DNA of 41,653 bases, taken from Gluconacetobacter tumulicola. GTDB lineage: Bacteria > Pseudomonadota > Alphaproteobacteria > Acetobacterales > Acetobacteraceae. Each line of letters starts with the position of its first letter. Positions within the stretch are counted from its first letter, which is position 1. The stretch covers positions 1 through 41,653 of the forward strand of contig NZ_JABEQL010000033.1 of NCBI RefSeq assembly GCF_014174215.1. Reading direction: 5' to 3'. Below, piece by piece: positions 24,569 to 32,925 of this stretch. The notes under the pieces are model-generated. The model saw only the letters and a program-made list of their open reading frames with translations. It did no database searches and was not told where the DNA came from. The translations under genes were made by a program, and so were the position numbers.

Positions 24569-26838
24569 CGATGGAGGGGAGGAAGCCTTCCGACCCTCAG
24601 CCGCCGCCCGATACGCTGCCCGATCCCTCCAGCCCGCCCCGGGCCGGGGGGCTTCCGGATCGCGAAACCCTGCGCCGGTTCGTGACCGAGGCCACCGGCC
24701 GCGTCGGGAAGCGCGAGATCGCGCGCGCCTTCAGCCTGGGCCCGGAACACAAGGCGGCGCTGCGCGACATGCTGCGCGAACTGGCGCTGGACGGCGCGCT
24801 GGTCCCGGCCGGCGCGCGCCGCTTCCGCGCGTCCGCCGCCATGCCCGAGGCAACGGTGGTGCAGATCACCGGCACCGACCCGGACGGCGACCCGATCGCC
24901 CGCCCCGTGATGTGGGAGGGCGACGGGCCGGCACCGGTCATCTTCATGCACCCCGAGCAGAAGGGCCGCCCTGCCCTGACGCCGGGCGAACGGGTGGTGG
25001 CGCGCCTCAAGCGCGTCGGCCCGGGCCGTTACGAGGGCCGCACCCTGCGCCGGCTGACCGACGCGCCGGGGCGCGTCGTCGGCCTGTTCCGCGCCACCCC
25101 GGCCGATCCGGCCGCCGCACCGCGCCGGGCGCAGGAGGCCGGACGCATCGTCCCCGCCGACCGCCGGTCCAAGGCGGAATGGATCGTCCCGGCGGGCGAG
25201 ACGCTGGGCGCGGAGCCTGACGAGATCGTGGTCGCCGAGCCGCTGCCTATGGCGGGGCACGGGCTGAAACCCGCGCGGATCGTCGAACGGCTGGGCCCGA
25301 TGGGCGACGCCCGCTCGGTCAGCCTGCTGGCGATCCACACCCACGCCATCCCCAACCAGTTCCCGGCCGATGCGCTGGCCGAGGCCGAGCGCGCGCGCGG
25401 CGTCTCGGCTGAAGGTCGCGAGGATCTGCGCGACGTGCCGCTGATCACGATCGACGGCGCCGACGCCCGAGACTTCGATGACGCGGTCTATGCCGAACCC
25501 TGGTCCGGGCCGGAGGGCATCGGCTTCCGCCTGATCGTGGCCATCGCCGACGTGGCGCATTACGTGCGCCCCGGCTCGACGCTGGACAGCGAGGCAAGGC
25601 GGCGCGGCAATTCGGTCTATTTTCCCGACCGGGTGGTGCCGATGCTGCCCGAGGCGCTGTCGAACGGCTGGTGCTCGCTGCGCCCCGGCGAGGATCGGGG
25701 CTGCCTGTTCGTGGAAATCCATATCGATGCGGAGGGCCGGAAACTGCGCCACCGCTTCGGCCGCGGCCTCATGCGCAGTGCCGCGCGCCTGACCTATGAC
25801 GAGGTGCAGGCGATCGCGGATGGCGCGCAGGACAGCGCCCTGCCCGAGGGCATGATGGCCACGCTGTTCGATGCCTGGCGTGCCCTGTCGACGGCGCGGG
25901 CACAACGTGGCACGCTGGAACTCGACGTGCCGGAACGGGTGGTGCGACTCGACGAGACCGGGCGGATTACCGCCATCGAGCCCCGCATCCGCCACGACAG
26001 CCATCGCCTGATCGAGGATTTCATGGTGCTGGCCAACGTCGCCGCCGCCGAGGAACTGGAACGCCGCCGTCTTCCGTGCCTGTACCGCATCCACGCCCCG
26101 CCCTCGCCGGAACGGGCTGAGGCGATGCGTGACAATCTGTCCGCCATGGGCTTCGCCGTGCCGCCGGTCGGCACGCTGCATGCGCGCGACCTGGCCGGGG
26201 TGCTGGCCCGCGCCGCCGAGGGCGATGCGCCCACGCTGGTCAGCGAGACCATCCTGCGCGCGCAGAGCCAGGCCGAATACAGTCCCGACAATATCGGCCA
26301 TTTCGGTCTGGCGCTGTCGTCCTATGCGCATTTTACCAGCCCCATCCGGCGCTATGCCGACCTGATGGTCCATCGGGCGCTGATCGGCATGGGCACGCAC
26401 CCGCCCGATGCCATGCCCGCCGCCGACGCGGCGAAGCTGGAGGAGATCGGCCAGCAGGTCAGCACGGCCGAACGGCGCGCCATCCTGGCCGAGCGCGAGA
26501 CGACCGAGCGCTATGTCGCCGCCTGGCTGACCGATCAGGTTGGTACGGAATTTACCGGCCATGTGTCGGGCGTGACCCGGTTCGGCGTGTTCGTGACATT
26601 GACGCAGACCGGGGCCAGCGGTCTGGTGCCGGTATCGACCCTGCCCGACGATGTCTGGACCCATGACGACAAGACCCACACCCTGCGCGGCCGCGACAGC
26701 GGACTGGTCCTGCGTCTGGGCCAGCCGGTCACCGTGCGCCTGGCCGAGGCGACGCCGGTGACCGGCGGCCTGCTCTTCACCCTGACGGACCCGCCACCCG
26801 TGCCCGCGCGCCGCGCCCGCGGCCAGCGCCCGCGCTGA
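24565..26838 (+). CDS. rnr: Ribonuclease R
   Basis: RNase R is a processive 3'-5' exoribonuclease that degrades structured RNA. The 757-residue protein has an N-terminal winged-helix and cold-shock-like portion, the RNB catalytic domain with IDGADARDFDDAVYAEP near residues 296-312 carrying the metal-binding aspartates, and a C-terminal S1 domain (GTEFTGHVSGVTRFGVFVTL, about residues 655-675). GTG 24565 overlaps topA; in-frame ATG 24571 is an equally good start, with AAGG 10 bases upstream. Confidence 0.95.
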   Translation: MTMEGRKPSDPQPPPDTLPDPSSPPRAGGLPDRETLRRFVTEATGRVGKREIARAFSLGPEHKAALRDMLRELALDGALVPAGARRFRASAAMPEATVVQITGTDPDGDPIARPVMWEGDGPAPVIFMHPEQKGRPALTPGERVVARLKRVGPGRYEGRTLRRLTDAPGRVVGLFRATPADPAAAPRRAQEAGRIVPADRRSKAEWIVPAGETLGAEPDEIVVAEPLPMAGHGLKPARIVERLGPMGDARSVSLLAIHTHAIPNQFPADALAEAERARGVSAEGREDLRDVPLITIDGADARDFDDAVYAEPWSGPEGIGFRLIVAIADVAHYVRPGSTLDSEARRRGNSVYFPDRVVPMLPEALSNGWCSLRPGEDRGCLFVEIHIDAEGRKLRHRFGRGLMRSAARLTYDEVQAIADGAQDSALPEGMMATLFDAWRALSTARAQRGTLELDVPERVVRLDETGRITAIEPRIRHDSHRLIEDFMVLANVAAAEELERRRLPCLYRIHAPPSPERAEAMRDNLSAMGFAVPPVGTLHARDLAGVLARAAEGDAPTLVSETILRAQSQAEYSPDNIGHFGLALSSYAHFTSPIRRYADLMVHRALIGMGTHPPDAMPAADAAKLEEIGQQVSTAERRAILAERETTERYVAAWLTDQVGTEFTGHVSGVTRFGVFVTLTQTGASGLVPVSTLPDDVWTHDDKTHTLRGRDSGLVLRLGQPVTVRLAEATPVTGGLLFTLTDPPPVPARRARGQRPR

Positions 26839-28439
26839 TGCGCCCCCGGGCCGCCTCGTCGGGGTGGATCGGCCGGCGGCGGCCCCTGCGGCTGCCGGCG
26901 CGGTCGGTCGCGATCATGCTGGTCGTCATCTATCTGATGACGCCAAGGCTGGCAGCCGCCGATGCGGCCCGCCCGGCGCTGGACACCAGCATGACGCAGG
27001 CCGTCCTCAACGCGGCCCTGACCTTCCTGCTGCCCCGCACGCTGGAGAGCCATACCTCGCGCGATTTCTGCCTGTGGGGCCTGAACGGACTGAGCGCGAT
27101 CGACCCCGCCCTGACCGTGACGGACCGGGACGGCACCGTGCAGCTGGCCTTCGGGCAGGACGTATTGCTGCGCGTGCCCGACCCCGCCGAAACCGACCAG
27201 GCAGCCTGGACCGACGTGACGGTGCAGCTGATGCAGGCGGCATGGGGCCGGTCCTCCGCCGTGCGCGACGCGGGCGGCGGCGGATTGCTGCAGGGGTTCT
27301 TCGACGAACTGTTCAACCATATGGACCCGTATTCGCGCTACGTCGCGCCCGCACCGGCGACGACCGACCGCGACACCCGCACCGGCGGCGAGGCCGGAAC
27401 GGGCCTGACCCTGGGGCGCGACGCGCGTTCGATCCTGATCACGGCGGTCAATGCCAATGGGCCGGCCTGGCCGGCGGGCCTGGTGGTCGGACAGCGGCTC
27501 TACGCGGTCGACGGCCGGTCCACCCGCGACCAGACGCCCCAGACGGTGACGCAATGGCTGCTGGGCGATCCCGGCAGCAGGGTGACGCTGCTGGTGGGGG
27601 ACGAGCGCGCGCGTCGCACGATCACGCTGCACCGGGCCTCGGTCCCGCCCGAGACGGTCTTCGCCTATGCCGACGGGCATGTGGTGGTCATCCGCATCAC
27701 CGCCTTTTCCGCCGATACCGCGCAGGAAATGAGCCAGTACCTGGACCAGGCGGGCGACGATCCGCATCTGCGCGGGCTGGTGATGGACCTGCGCGGCAAC
27801 CGTGGCGGCGTGCTGCAACAGGCGGTCACGGCCAGCGCCCTGGTGCTGGATCGCGGCGTGGCGGTGGTCACCCATGGGCGCGACGCCCAGGCCAACCATG
27901 TCTGGGCCGTGCAGGGCGGCGACATGACCGGCGGCGTGCCGATCGTCGTACTGGTCGACGGGCGCACCGCCAGCGCCGCCGAGATCCTGGCCGCCGCCCT
28001 GGCCGACCACAGACGCGCCGTCGTGGTCGGCAGCGCCACGCTGGGCAAGGGGCTGGTGCAGACGATCGGCCAGATGCCCGACGGCGGCGAATTGTTCGTG
28101 ACCTGGAGCCGCGTCCTGGCGCCGCTGGGCTGGCCGCTGCAAGGGCTGGGCGTGATGCCGCAGGTCTGCACCAGCCGGGGCGAGGCCGACCTGGAACGGC
28201 AGCTCCAGGACCTCGCGGCCGGCCAGGTGGACATGCGCGACACCGTGCAGGCGACGCGCGCCGTCCGCTTCCCCGTCGCCGTGTCGCACATCCTGGACCT
28301 GCGCAAGGCCTGCCCCGCCGCGATCGGCACCGATTCCGACCTGGACGCCGCCCGGTCGCTGCTCGACAATCCGGCGGAATATCGCGCCGCCCTGTCCGCC
28401 ATCCCCGAGGAGGGCACCTATGCACCCCAAGCGGAGTAA
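26838..28439 (+). CDS. S41 family C-terminal processing peptidase (CtpA/Tsp-like)
   Basis: The 533-residue protein has an N-terminal hydrophobic segment (ARSVAIMLVVIYLMTPRLAAA) that may be a signal peptide or anchor, a PDZ-like region around residues 190-265, and the S41 catalytic core. The Ser379 nucleophile lies in DGRTASAAEIL and Lys404 in GSATLGKGLVQ; the 25-residue spacing matches known Ser-Lys tail-specific proteases. It would act in the periplasm on C-terminal tails of envelope proteins. ATG 26838 overlaps the rnr stop by one base. Confidence 0.9.
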   Translation: MRPRAASSGWIGRRRPLRLPARSVAIMLVVIYLMTPRLAAADAARPALDTSMTQAVLNAALTFLLPRTLESHTSRDFCLWGLNGLSAIDPALTVTDRDGTVQLAFGQDVLLRVPDPAETDQAAWTDVTVQLMQAAWGRSSAVRDAGGGGLLQGFFDELFNHMDPYSRYVAPAPATTDRDTRTGGEAGTGLTLGRDARSILITAVNANGPAWPAGLVVGQRLYAVDGRSTRDQTPQTVTQWLLGDPGSRVTLLVGDERARRTITLHRASVPPETVFAYADGHVVVIRITAFSADTAQEMSQYLDQAGDDPHLRGLVMDLRGNRGGVLQQAVTASALVLDRGVAVVTHGRDAQANHVWAVQGGDMTGGVPIVVLVDGRTASAAEILAAALADHRRAVVVGSATLGKGLVQTIGQMPDGGELFVTWSRVLAPLGWPLQGLGVMPQVCTSRGEADLERQLQDLAAGQVDMRDTVQATRAVRFPVAVSHILDLRKACPAAIGTDSDLDAARSLLDNPAEYRAALSAIPEEGTYAPQAE

Positions 28440-28475
28440 GGCCCTGCCCGCCAGCCCGATCCGGAAGGCCGGATC

Positions 28476-28814
28476 GTGACCGAAGCCCGCCTGCGCGCCG
28501 GCCTGTGGGTCTCCGCCGTGGTCCGGCACGCGAACCAGAGCGGCCATCCGGCGATGGTCCTGCGGCGCGGCGACGCGGACGCGGGCGGCATCCTGGTCGT
28601 CCTTCTGGGGCGGGATGGCCGCCTGTCGGTCCTGGCGCAGACCCGCACGGCGGATGGCAGCCCGGCCTGGCTTCGCGGCACCGGACCCGACCCGGTCGAC
28701 CAGGCCGCCGCCGACGCCTATGTCGCCCGGCAGGTGGGGCGTGACCCCGACCTGTGGGTGCTGGAATTCGACGCCCCGGACCTCACCCCACCGTTCGAGG
28801 CAACCCTGCTCTGA
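28476..28814 (+). CDS. DUF1491 family protein
   Basis: The 112-residue soluble protein fits DUF1491, a small alphaproteobacterial family of unknown function; the opening RLRAGLWVSAVVRHANQSG and the closing DPDLWVLEFDAPDLTPPFEATLL are the recognisable parts. The start is GTG 28476 with GGAAGG upstream. It follows the S41 peptidase gene after 36 bases and is probably the last gene of the long run. No motif suggests an activity. Confidence 0.8.
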   Translation: MTEARLRAGLWVSAVVRHANQSGHPAMVLRRGDADAGGILVVLLGRDGRLSVLAQTRTADGSPAWLRGTGPDPVDQAAADAYVARQVGRDPDLWVLEFDAPDLTPPFEATLL

Positions 28815-28820
28815 TCCCCC

Positions 28821-28865
28821 GGGACGGGAACCTTGTGGGTGTGTCATACGCTCCACACCCGTCCC
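28821..28865 (+). terminator. Nested inverted repeats after DUF1491
   Basis: GGGACGGG (28821-28828) pairs with CCCGTCCC (28858-28865), and inside it GGGTGTG (28837-28843) pairs with CACACCC (28854-28860); the two right arms overlap, so the folds compete. It lies 7 bases after the DUF1491 stop and may end the long operon. No U tract is present. Confidence 0.4.
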
Positions 28866-29026
28866 CCTCGCGACCGTCCGGCGCCGGTCTGGCCGCCGTA
28901 CATGCCACCCTATGGATTGCCATCGGCGCGTCTTTCGGCAAAGAAGACAGAAATATAATGGACGACGCGCATTCATTCGACCGGGCCGCACAGTCAGCAC
29001 ACCCGGCTTAAGGGAGAAATCAGACC

Positions 29027-30169
29027 ATGACAGTGCGGCACGGATTGCTTGGAGGAACGATTCTGGCGGCGGCGTTCGCCCTCGGTTCCACGCTCTCCGT
29101 CGCCCCGGCCTTCGCCCAACCCGTCCAGGGCCTGTATGTGGCCGGCGAGGGCGGGGCGACCTTCAATCAGGACCAGCGCGTGCGCTCCTCGCCCAATTTT
29201 CCCGACGGGCGCGACAAGTACCATACCGGGGCGGTCGGAATCGGCAGCGTCGGCTGGGGCCTGGGCAACGGCTTCCGCGTGGAGGTCGAGGGCAATTACC
29301 GCAATAACGGCCTGAAGAACTTCAATTCCGGTGCTCTGCCCTCCAGCCATGTGGGCGGACGGCAGCAGACCTACGGGGTCATGGCCAATGCGCTGTTCGA
29401 CATGGATATCGGCAAGAGCTGGCTCTACCCCTATTTCGGCGCGGGCGTGGGTTATGCCTGGCAGTCGATGAATGCCTCCGTCATGGGGCCGGGCTTCAAC
29501 CAGCAGATCGGCGGCACGTTCGGCAATTTCGCCTATCAGGGCATCTTCGGCCTCGCCTTCCCGGTGCCATGGGTCGTCGGCCTGTCGGCAACGGCGGAAT
29601 ACCGGTTCTGGAGCATGCTCGGCCCGCAATCCCATGGCGCGACGTCCATCGGCACCATCGGCGGCTACAACGCCAGCCGGCTCTATGGCGCCGCGACGGG
29701 CAACCGCGACACCATGACCGACTTCAACCATTCGCTGATGCTCGGCCTGCGCTACGAGTTCAACCCGGCTCCGCCCCCGGCCCCGCCGTCGGTGGAGCCC
29801 GCGGCCCCGGCCCCCACGCAGACCCGGACCTACCTGGTGTTCTTCGACTGGGATAAATCCGGCCTGTCGGACCGTGCGCGGGCCATCGTGGCAACAGCCG
29901 CCCAGGCCTCGACCCACACCCAGACCACGCGGATCGAGGTCAACGGCTATACCGACAATTCCGCCGCCCATCCCGGTCCACGCGGCGCGCGCTACAACAT
30001 GGCGCTGTCACTCCGCCGCGCCCAGGCCGTGCAGGCCGAACTGATCCGCGACGGCGTACCCGGCACCGCAATCGACATCCACGGCTTCGGCGAAGACCAC
30101 CCGCTGGTCCCCACCGGCCCCAACACCCGCGAACCCCAGAACCGCCGCGTCGAGATCATCCTGAAATAG
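29027..30169 (+). CDS. OmpA-family outer membrane protein
   Basis: The 380-residue protein has a signal peptide ending AFA-QP near residue 30, a beta-barrel of alternating residues rich in aromatic and Gly positions up to about residue 245, a Pro/Ala hinge (PAPPPAPPSVEPAAPAP), and a C-terminal OmpA domain. The peptidoglycan-binding signature is visible as VNGYTDNSA, then LSLRRAQAVQAELIRDGV and GFGEDHPL. It should anchor the outer membrane to peptidoglycan. ATG 29027 has GGGAG 10-11 bases upstream. It is followed by a twin-hairpin element. Confidence 0.92.
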   Translation: MTVRHGLLGGTILAAAFALGSTLSVAPAFAQPVQGLYVAGEGGATFNQDQRVRSSPNFPDGRDKYHTGAVGIGSVGWGLGNGFRVEVEGNYRNNGLKNFNSGALPSSHVGGRQQTYGVMANALFDMDIGKSWLYPYFGAGVGYAWQSMNASVMGPGFNQQIGGTFGNFAYQGIFGLAFPVPWVVGLSATAEYRFWSMLGPQSHGATSIGTIGGYNASRLYGAATGNRDTMTDFNHSLMLGLRYEFNPAPPPAPPSVEPAAPAPTQTRTYLVFFDWDKSGLSDRARAIVATAAQASTHTQTTRIEVNGYTDNSAAHPGPRGARYNMALSLRRAQAVQAELIRDGVPGTAIDIHGFGEDHPLVPTGPNTREPQNRRVEIILK

Positions 30170-30177
30170 GGTCAAGC

Positions 30178-30219
30178 TCGGGCTCTGCCCGAACCCGCAA
30201 GGGGCCAGTCGGCCCCTTG
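30178..30219 (+). terminator. Twin-hairpin element after ompA-like gene
   Basis: Hairpin 1 is TCGGGC, loop TCT, GCCCGA (30178-30192). Hairpin 2 is CAAGGGGCC, loop AGTC, GGCCCCTTG (30198-30219), followed by ACCCCCTTTCGTTTT. It begins 8 bases after the stop codon. It is the third member of the family at 6842-6886 and 11111-11154. Confidence 0.65.
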
Positions 30220-30243
30220 ACCCCCTTTCGTTTTAATCCACAC

Positions 30244-30407
30244 CGTTTTGGCCCGGAAACGTGGGCTGGTGAGCGAGAGCGGCCCAAAGGGCCGCGCCCG
30301 TCGTGTGTTTCCGAGCACCGGAGCGGAGCGGCCTTGATGGCCGTGAGCACCGGAGCGCAGGAAACGCGCGTCGGATCGCCGCCAGCGCGCGTTTACGGGC
30401 CAAAACG
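30244..30407. repeat. 164-bp element with 18-bp inverted ends between ompA and cysK
   Basis: The left end CGTTTTGGCCCGGAAACG (30244-30261) and the right end CGTTTACGGGCCAAAACG (30390-30407) are inverted copies with one mismatch. Inside are GCGGCCC / GGGCCGC (30279-30295), CGGCC / GGCCG (30329-30343), and two direct copies of GAGCACCGGAGCG (30313-30325 and 30345-30357). It has no coding capacity and ends at the base before the cysK stop. It could be a MITE- or REP-like element, or a structured terminator region. Confidence 0.65.
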
Positions 30408-31397
30408 TCAGGTGAGGCCGGTAAAGAGGGACGTGGAAAGATAGCGTTCGGCGAAGGAAGGGGCGATGACGACGATCGTCTTGCCCGCATGCTCCGGCTG
30501 CTCCGCCAGCTTCAGCGCCGCATGCAGCGCCGCCCCCGACGAGATCCCGATCGGCACGCCATCCAGCCGCGCACACCGCCTTGCGGCCGCGATCGCCTCA
30601 CGCTCAGACACCGTCAGCACGCCGTCCAGCGCCGGCAGGTCCAGCGTGCGGGGACAGAAGCCGGGGCCGATCCCCTGGATACCGTGCGGACCGGCCTCGT
30701 CCCCGTTCAGGATTGCGCTTTCCACCGGCTCCACGCCATAGACCGCCAGCCCCGGCTTGCGCGGCTTCAGCGCATGGGCAATGCCGCTGGCCGTGCCGCC
30801 GGTGCCCACGCCGGCCACCACGATATCGACCGCACCTTCCGTGTCGGTCCAGATCTCCTCGGCAGTGGTCAGGGCATGAATGGTCGGGTTGTCGGCATTT
30901 TCGAACTGGCGCGGCATCCACGCATGCGGCGTCTTCTTCACGATGTCCTCGGCCCGGGCGATGGCACCGGCCATGCCCAGCCGGGACGGGGTCAATTGCA
31001 GTTCCGCATCCAGCAGGCGCAGCATCTTGCGCCGCTCCATCGACGCGCCCTCGGGCATGGTCACGATCAGCCGATAGCCGCGCGCAACAGCGACGAACGC
31101 CAGTGAAATGCCGGTATTGCCCGATGTCGGCTCCACCAGCACGGTACGCCCCGGCGTGATGTCGCCCCGCTGCTCGGCGGCCAGCACCATGGCGGCGCCG
31201 ATCCGGTCCTTGACCGACCCCAGCGGATTGAAAAATTCCAGCTTCATCAGGATTCGGCTGGCCACCTCGTCCTCGCGCATCAGGCGCGGCAGGGCGACCA
31301 GCGGGGTGCCGCCGACCGTATCCACGATCGAGTCGTACACCCGCCCACGCGGCCCGGCCAGGCCCAGATGGCCGTCCGCCGCCACTGAATGATCCAT
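30408..31397 (-). CDS. cysK: Cysteine synthase (O-acetylserine sulfhydrylase)
   Basis: CysK makes cysteine from O-acetylserine and sulfide with pyridoxal phosphate. The 329-residue protein has the PLP lysine in NPLGSVKDRIG, the substrate loop TSGNTGISLAF, and the glycine-rich phosphate loop GVGTGGTASG. The first about 20 residues extend beyond the usual N-terminus. ATG 31397 has GGAG 8 bases upstream. It is divergent from an Rrf2 regulator over 167 bases, which points to cysteine- or sulfur-responsive control. Confidence 0.94.
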   Translation of the reverse strand: MDHSVAADGHLGLAGPRGRVYDSIVDTVGGTPLVALPRLMREDEVASRILMKLEFFNPLGSVKDRIGAAMVLAAEQRGDITPGRTVLVEPTSGNTGISLAFVAVARGYRLIVTMPEGASMERRKMLRLLDAELQLTPSRLGMAGAIARAEDIVKKTPHAWMPRQFENADNPTIHALTTAEEIWTDTEGAVDIVVAGVGTGGTASGIAHALKPRKPGLAVYGVEPVESAILNGDEAGPHGIQGIGPGFCPRTLDLPALDGVLTVSEREAIAAARRCARLDGVPIGISSGAALHAALKLAEQPEHAGKTIVVIAPSFAERYLSTSLFTGLT

Positions 31398-31519
31398 GGG
31401 TCGCTCCTTCCTTCAACGCACTGACGCGGATTTAATCGTAATAGCTGACATAATCCATCATCACACCAAACAGAAGCGTGGATCATCGCCGTCGATCCTG
31501 CTAGCCTCACGCCCGGCGC

Positions 31520-31538
31520 GTGTCCGGTCGTCGGACAC
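31520..31538. promoter_or_regulatory. Perfect palindrome upstream of the Rrf2 gene
   Basis: GTGTCCG (31520-31526) and CGGACAC (31532-31538) flank a 5-base centre, 26 bases before the regulator start. It is a candidate operator for autoregulation and for control of the divergent cysK gene, or a leader hairpin. Confidence 0.4.
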
Positions 31539-31564
31539 ACCATGGATTGCAGGAGAAATCGGGA

Positions 31565-32014
31565 ATGCTGCTTCGGCGTGACAGGGCCATGATCGCGGTG
31601 CTCATCATGCTCGACGTCGCGTTCCATGCCGGACGCACCGGAACCGTCAGCGCCGCCGACATCGCCGAGCGCGCCGGGCTGGCACGACGGGGCATCGAAC
31701 CGCTGCTCCAGACATTGTCGCGTTCCAGCCTGCTGGAAAGCGTGCGCGGGCCGCGCGGCGGCTACCGGCTGGGCCGCCCGCGGCGCGACATCACCGTGGC
31801 CGATATCGTCGAGGTCGCGACGGCCGACGATTCGTCGTCCGATGACGGTCCGATGGGCCAGCTTTTCACCCGCGTCATCGATCCGTGCTGGCAGAAGCTG
31901 GACGATACCGTGTCGGCCCAGTGCCGCAAGCTGACCCTGGACGATCTGGTCCACCGGGCGGAATCGAGCGGCATGCGCCGTCCGCTGGCCGAGCCGATCA
32001 GCTTTTCGATCTGA
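31565..32014 (+). CDS. Rrf2 family transcriptional regulator (CymR-like rather than IscR-like)
   Basis: The 149-residue protein has the Rrf2 winged-helix layout: a hydrophobic N-terminal helix, VSAADIAERAGLARRGIEPLLQTLSRSSLLES as helix-turn-helix, and the wing VRGPRGGYRLGRP, each recognisable. Only two cysteines (in DPCWQ and AQCRK) are present in the region where IscR has three iron-sulfur ligands, so a cluster-free form is more likely. ATG 31565 follows AGGAG by 9 bases. Divergence from cysK recalls CymR, the Rrf2 repressor of cysteine metabolism that binds CysK in Firmicutes; that parallel is inference. Confidence 0.88.
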   Translation: MLLRRDRAMIAVLIMLDVAFHAGRTGTVSAADIAERAGLARRGIEPLLQTLSRSSLLESVRGPRGGYRLGRPRRDITVADIVEVATADDSSSDDGPMGQLFTRVIDPCWQKLDDTVSAQCRKLTLDDLVHRAESSGMRRPLAEPISFSI

Positions 32015-32019
32015 TTTTT

Positions 32020-32060
32020 CCCCGCCGCATGCGGGGATGGGCGGGGGAATGCCCCCCGCC
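32020..32060. terminator. Paired GC-rich hairpins between convergent genes
   Basis: CCCCGC / GCGGGG (32020-32036) and GGCGGGGG / CCCCCGCC (32040-32060) lie between the Rrf2 stop at 32014 and the minus-strand lipoprotein stop at 32069. They can end transcripts from either side, although T-rich sequence is found only before the first stem. Confidence 0.5.
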
Positions 32061-32068
32061 GCCTCCCA

Positions 32069-32614
32069 TCACGGATGAGTGGTCTTGGCGCGACGCCTGG
32101 TCGCCGCCCTGCTCGTGCTCTTGGCCGGCGCGGGTGCCGGGGTCGGGGCCATCACCATGGGGGTCGGCACCACCACGCCGGTCGCATCGACCGTCGCCGT
32201 GACATCCAGCGTATCGCGCGGCTGACCGGGGCCACGGATCAGCGTCACGCTGAAATGGTCCTGCCCGGCATAGGCCGTGTTGGGCGTGTACATCACATAC
32301 GTGTGATTGTTGTAATTATACAGGAACGCCTTGCCGTGCTCCGGCGCCGGCGCAACGCCGAACGAGGCATAGGACCGTTCCCCGTCCTGCTGGACCAGAA
32401 CGCCGCAATTGCCGTCATCGCTGCGCACGGACATCGTCGCCGTCTTCTGGGCCGGCCCGGCCGACTTGACGGGGCTGACCTGGCAGACCGCCGAACGCTT
32501 CATATAGCCGAACGGGTCGGGGGGACCCGCGATCTGGAGCCCAGGCTTGTTTTGACATCCGGCCAGCACGGCAGACGCCGCCACCAGAATTGCAGAAGAC
32601 AATCGCACGCGCAC
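32069..32614 (-). CDS. Putative lipoprotein of unknown function
   Basis: The 181-residue protein begins with a lipoprotein signal ending in the lipobox LAGC (Cys20). After it come two further cysteines (SAVCQVSP and DDGNCGVLV), a beta-rich middle with YNYNNHTYVMYTPNTAYAGQDHFSV, and a Pro/Ala/Arg-rich tail. That middle resembles cadherin-like or Ig-like strands seen in envelope proteins, but I do not recognise a family. The start is GTG 32614, supported by GGAG 7 bases upstream. Confidence 0.7.
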   Translation of the reverse strand: MRVRLSSAILVAASAVLAGCQNKPGLQIAGPPDPFGYMKRSAVCQVSPVKSAGPAQKTATMSVRSDDGNCGVLVQQDGERSYASFGVAPAPEHGKAFLYNYNNHTYVMYTPNTAYAGQDHFSVTLIRGPGQPRDTLDVTATVDATGVVVPTPMVMAPTPAPAPAKSTSRAATRRRAKTTHP

Positions 32615-32925
32615 TCGTCAACTCCGCTCGCTCAAGAACCGGCCCGCACCAGGCTGCCGCGAATCGTCCGGCAACGCTCTAGAACAGTACCGGGATGCAC
32701 ATAAAGACCCAATCCGATCCTCACGGATCGGCAATCACGGATGGCAGGGGCCGGCAAAACGCGCCATGGTGCGACGAGCAGTCGTGACCCCAAAATTTGA
32801 TTGCCAACACTCTGGTCAGGGTTATGCTGCCATTATAGAACGCTAGCAAGTCCAGTTCACATGCCGGTTCATGTCATCGACAACGACCCGGCACAGCTTT
32901 CCGGTCGGTCGGGAGAAACCTTATC
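32615..32925. promoter_or_regulatory. Divergent promoter region between two envelope genes
   Basis: The 311 bases contain no convincing gene. A perfect hairpin CCGATCC / GGATCGG lies at 32714-32731. For the plus-strand gene, TTGCCA followed after 16 bases by TATGCT (about 32803-32830) is a possible sigma70-type promoter. Both readings are tentative. Confidence 0.35.

Noticed and set aside
21647-26679. Very long minus-strand frames opposite topA and rnr
   Set aside because: Their composition follows the third-position GC of topA and rnr; no motif, no ribosome-binding site, and both sense genes have full catalytic motifs.
28754-29011. Small open frame spanning the DUF1491-ompA gap
   Set aside because: It overlaps DUF1491 in another frame, has no ribosome-binding site or motif, and covers hairpins and the probable ompA promoter.
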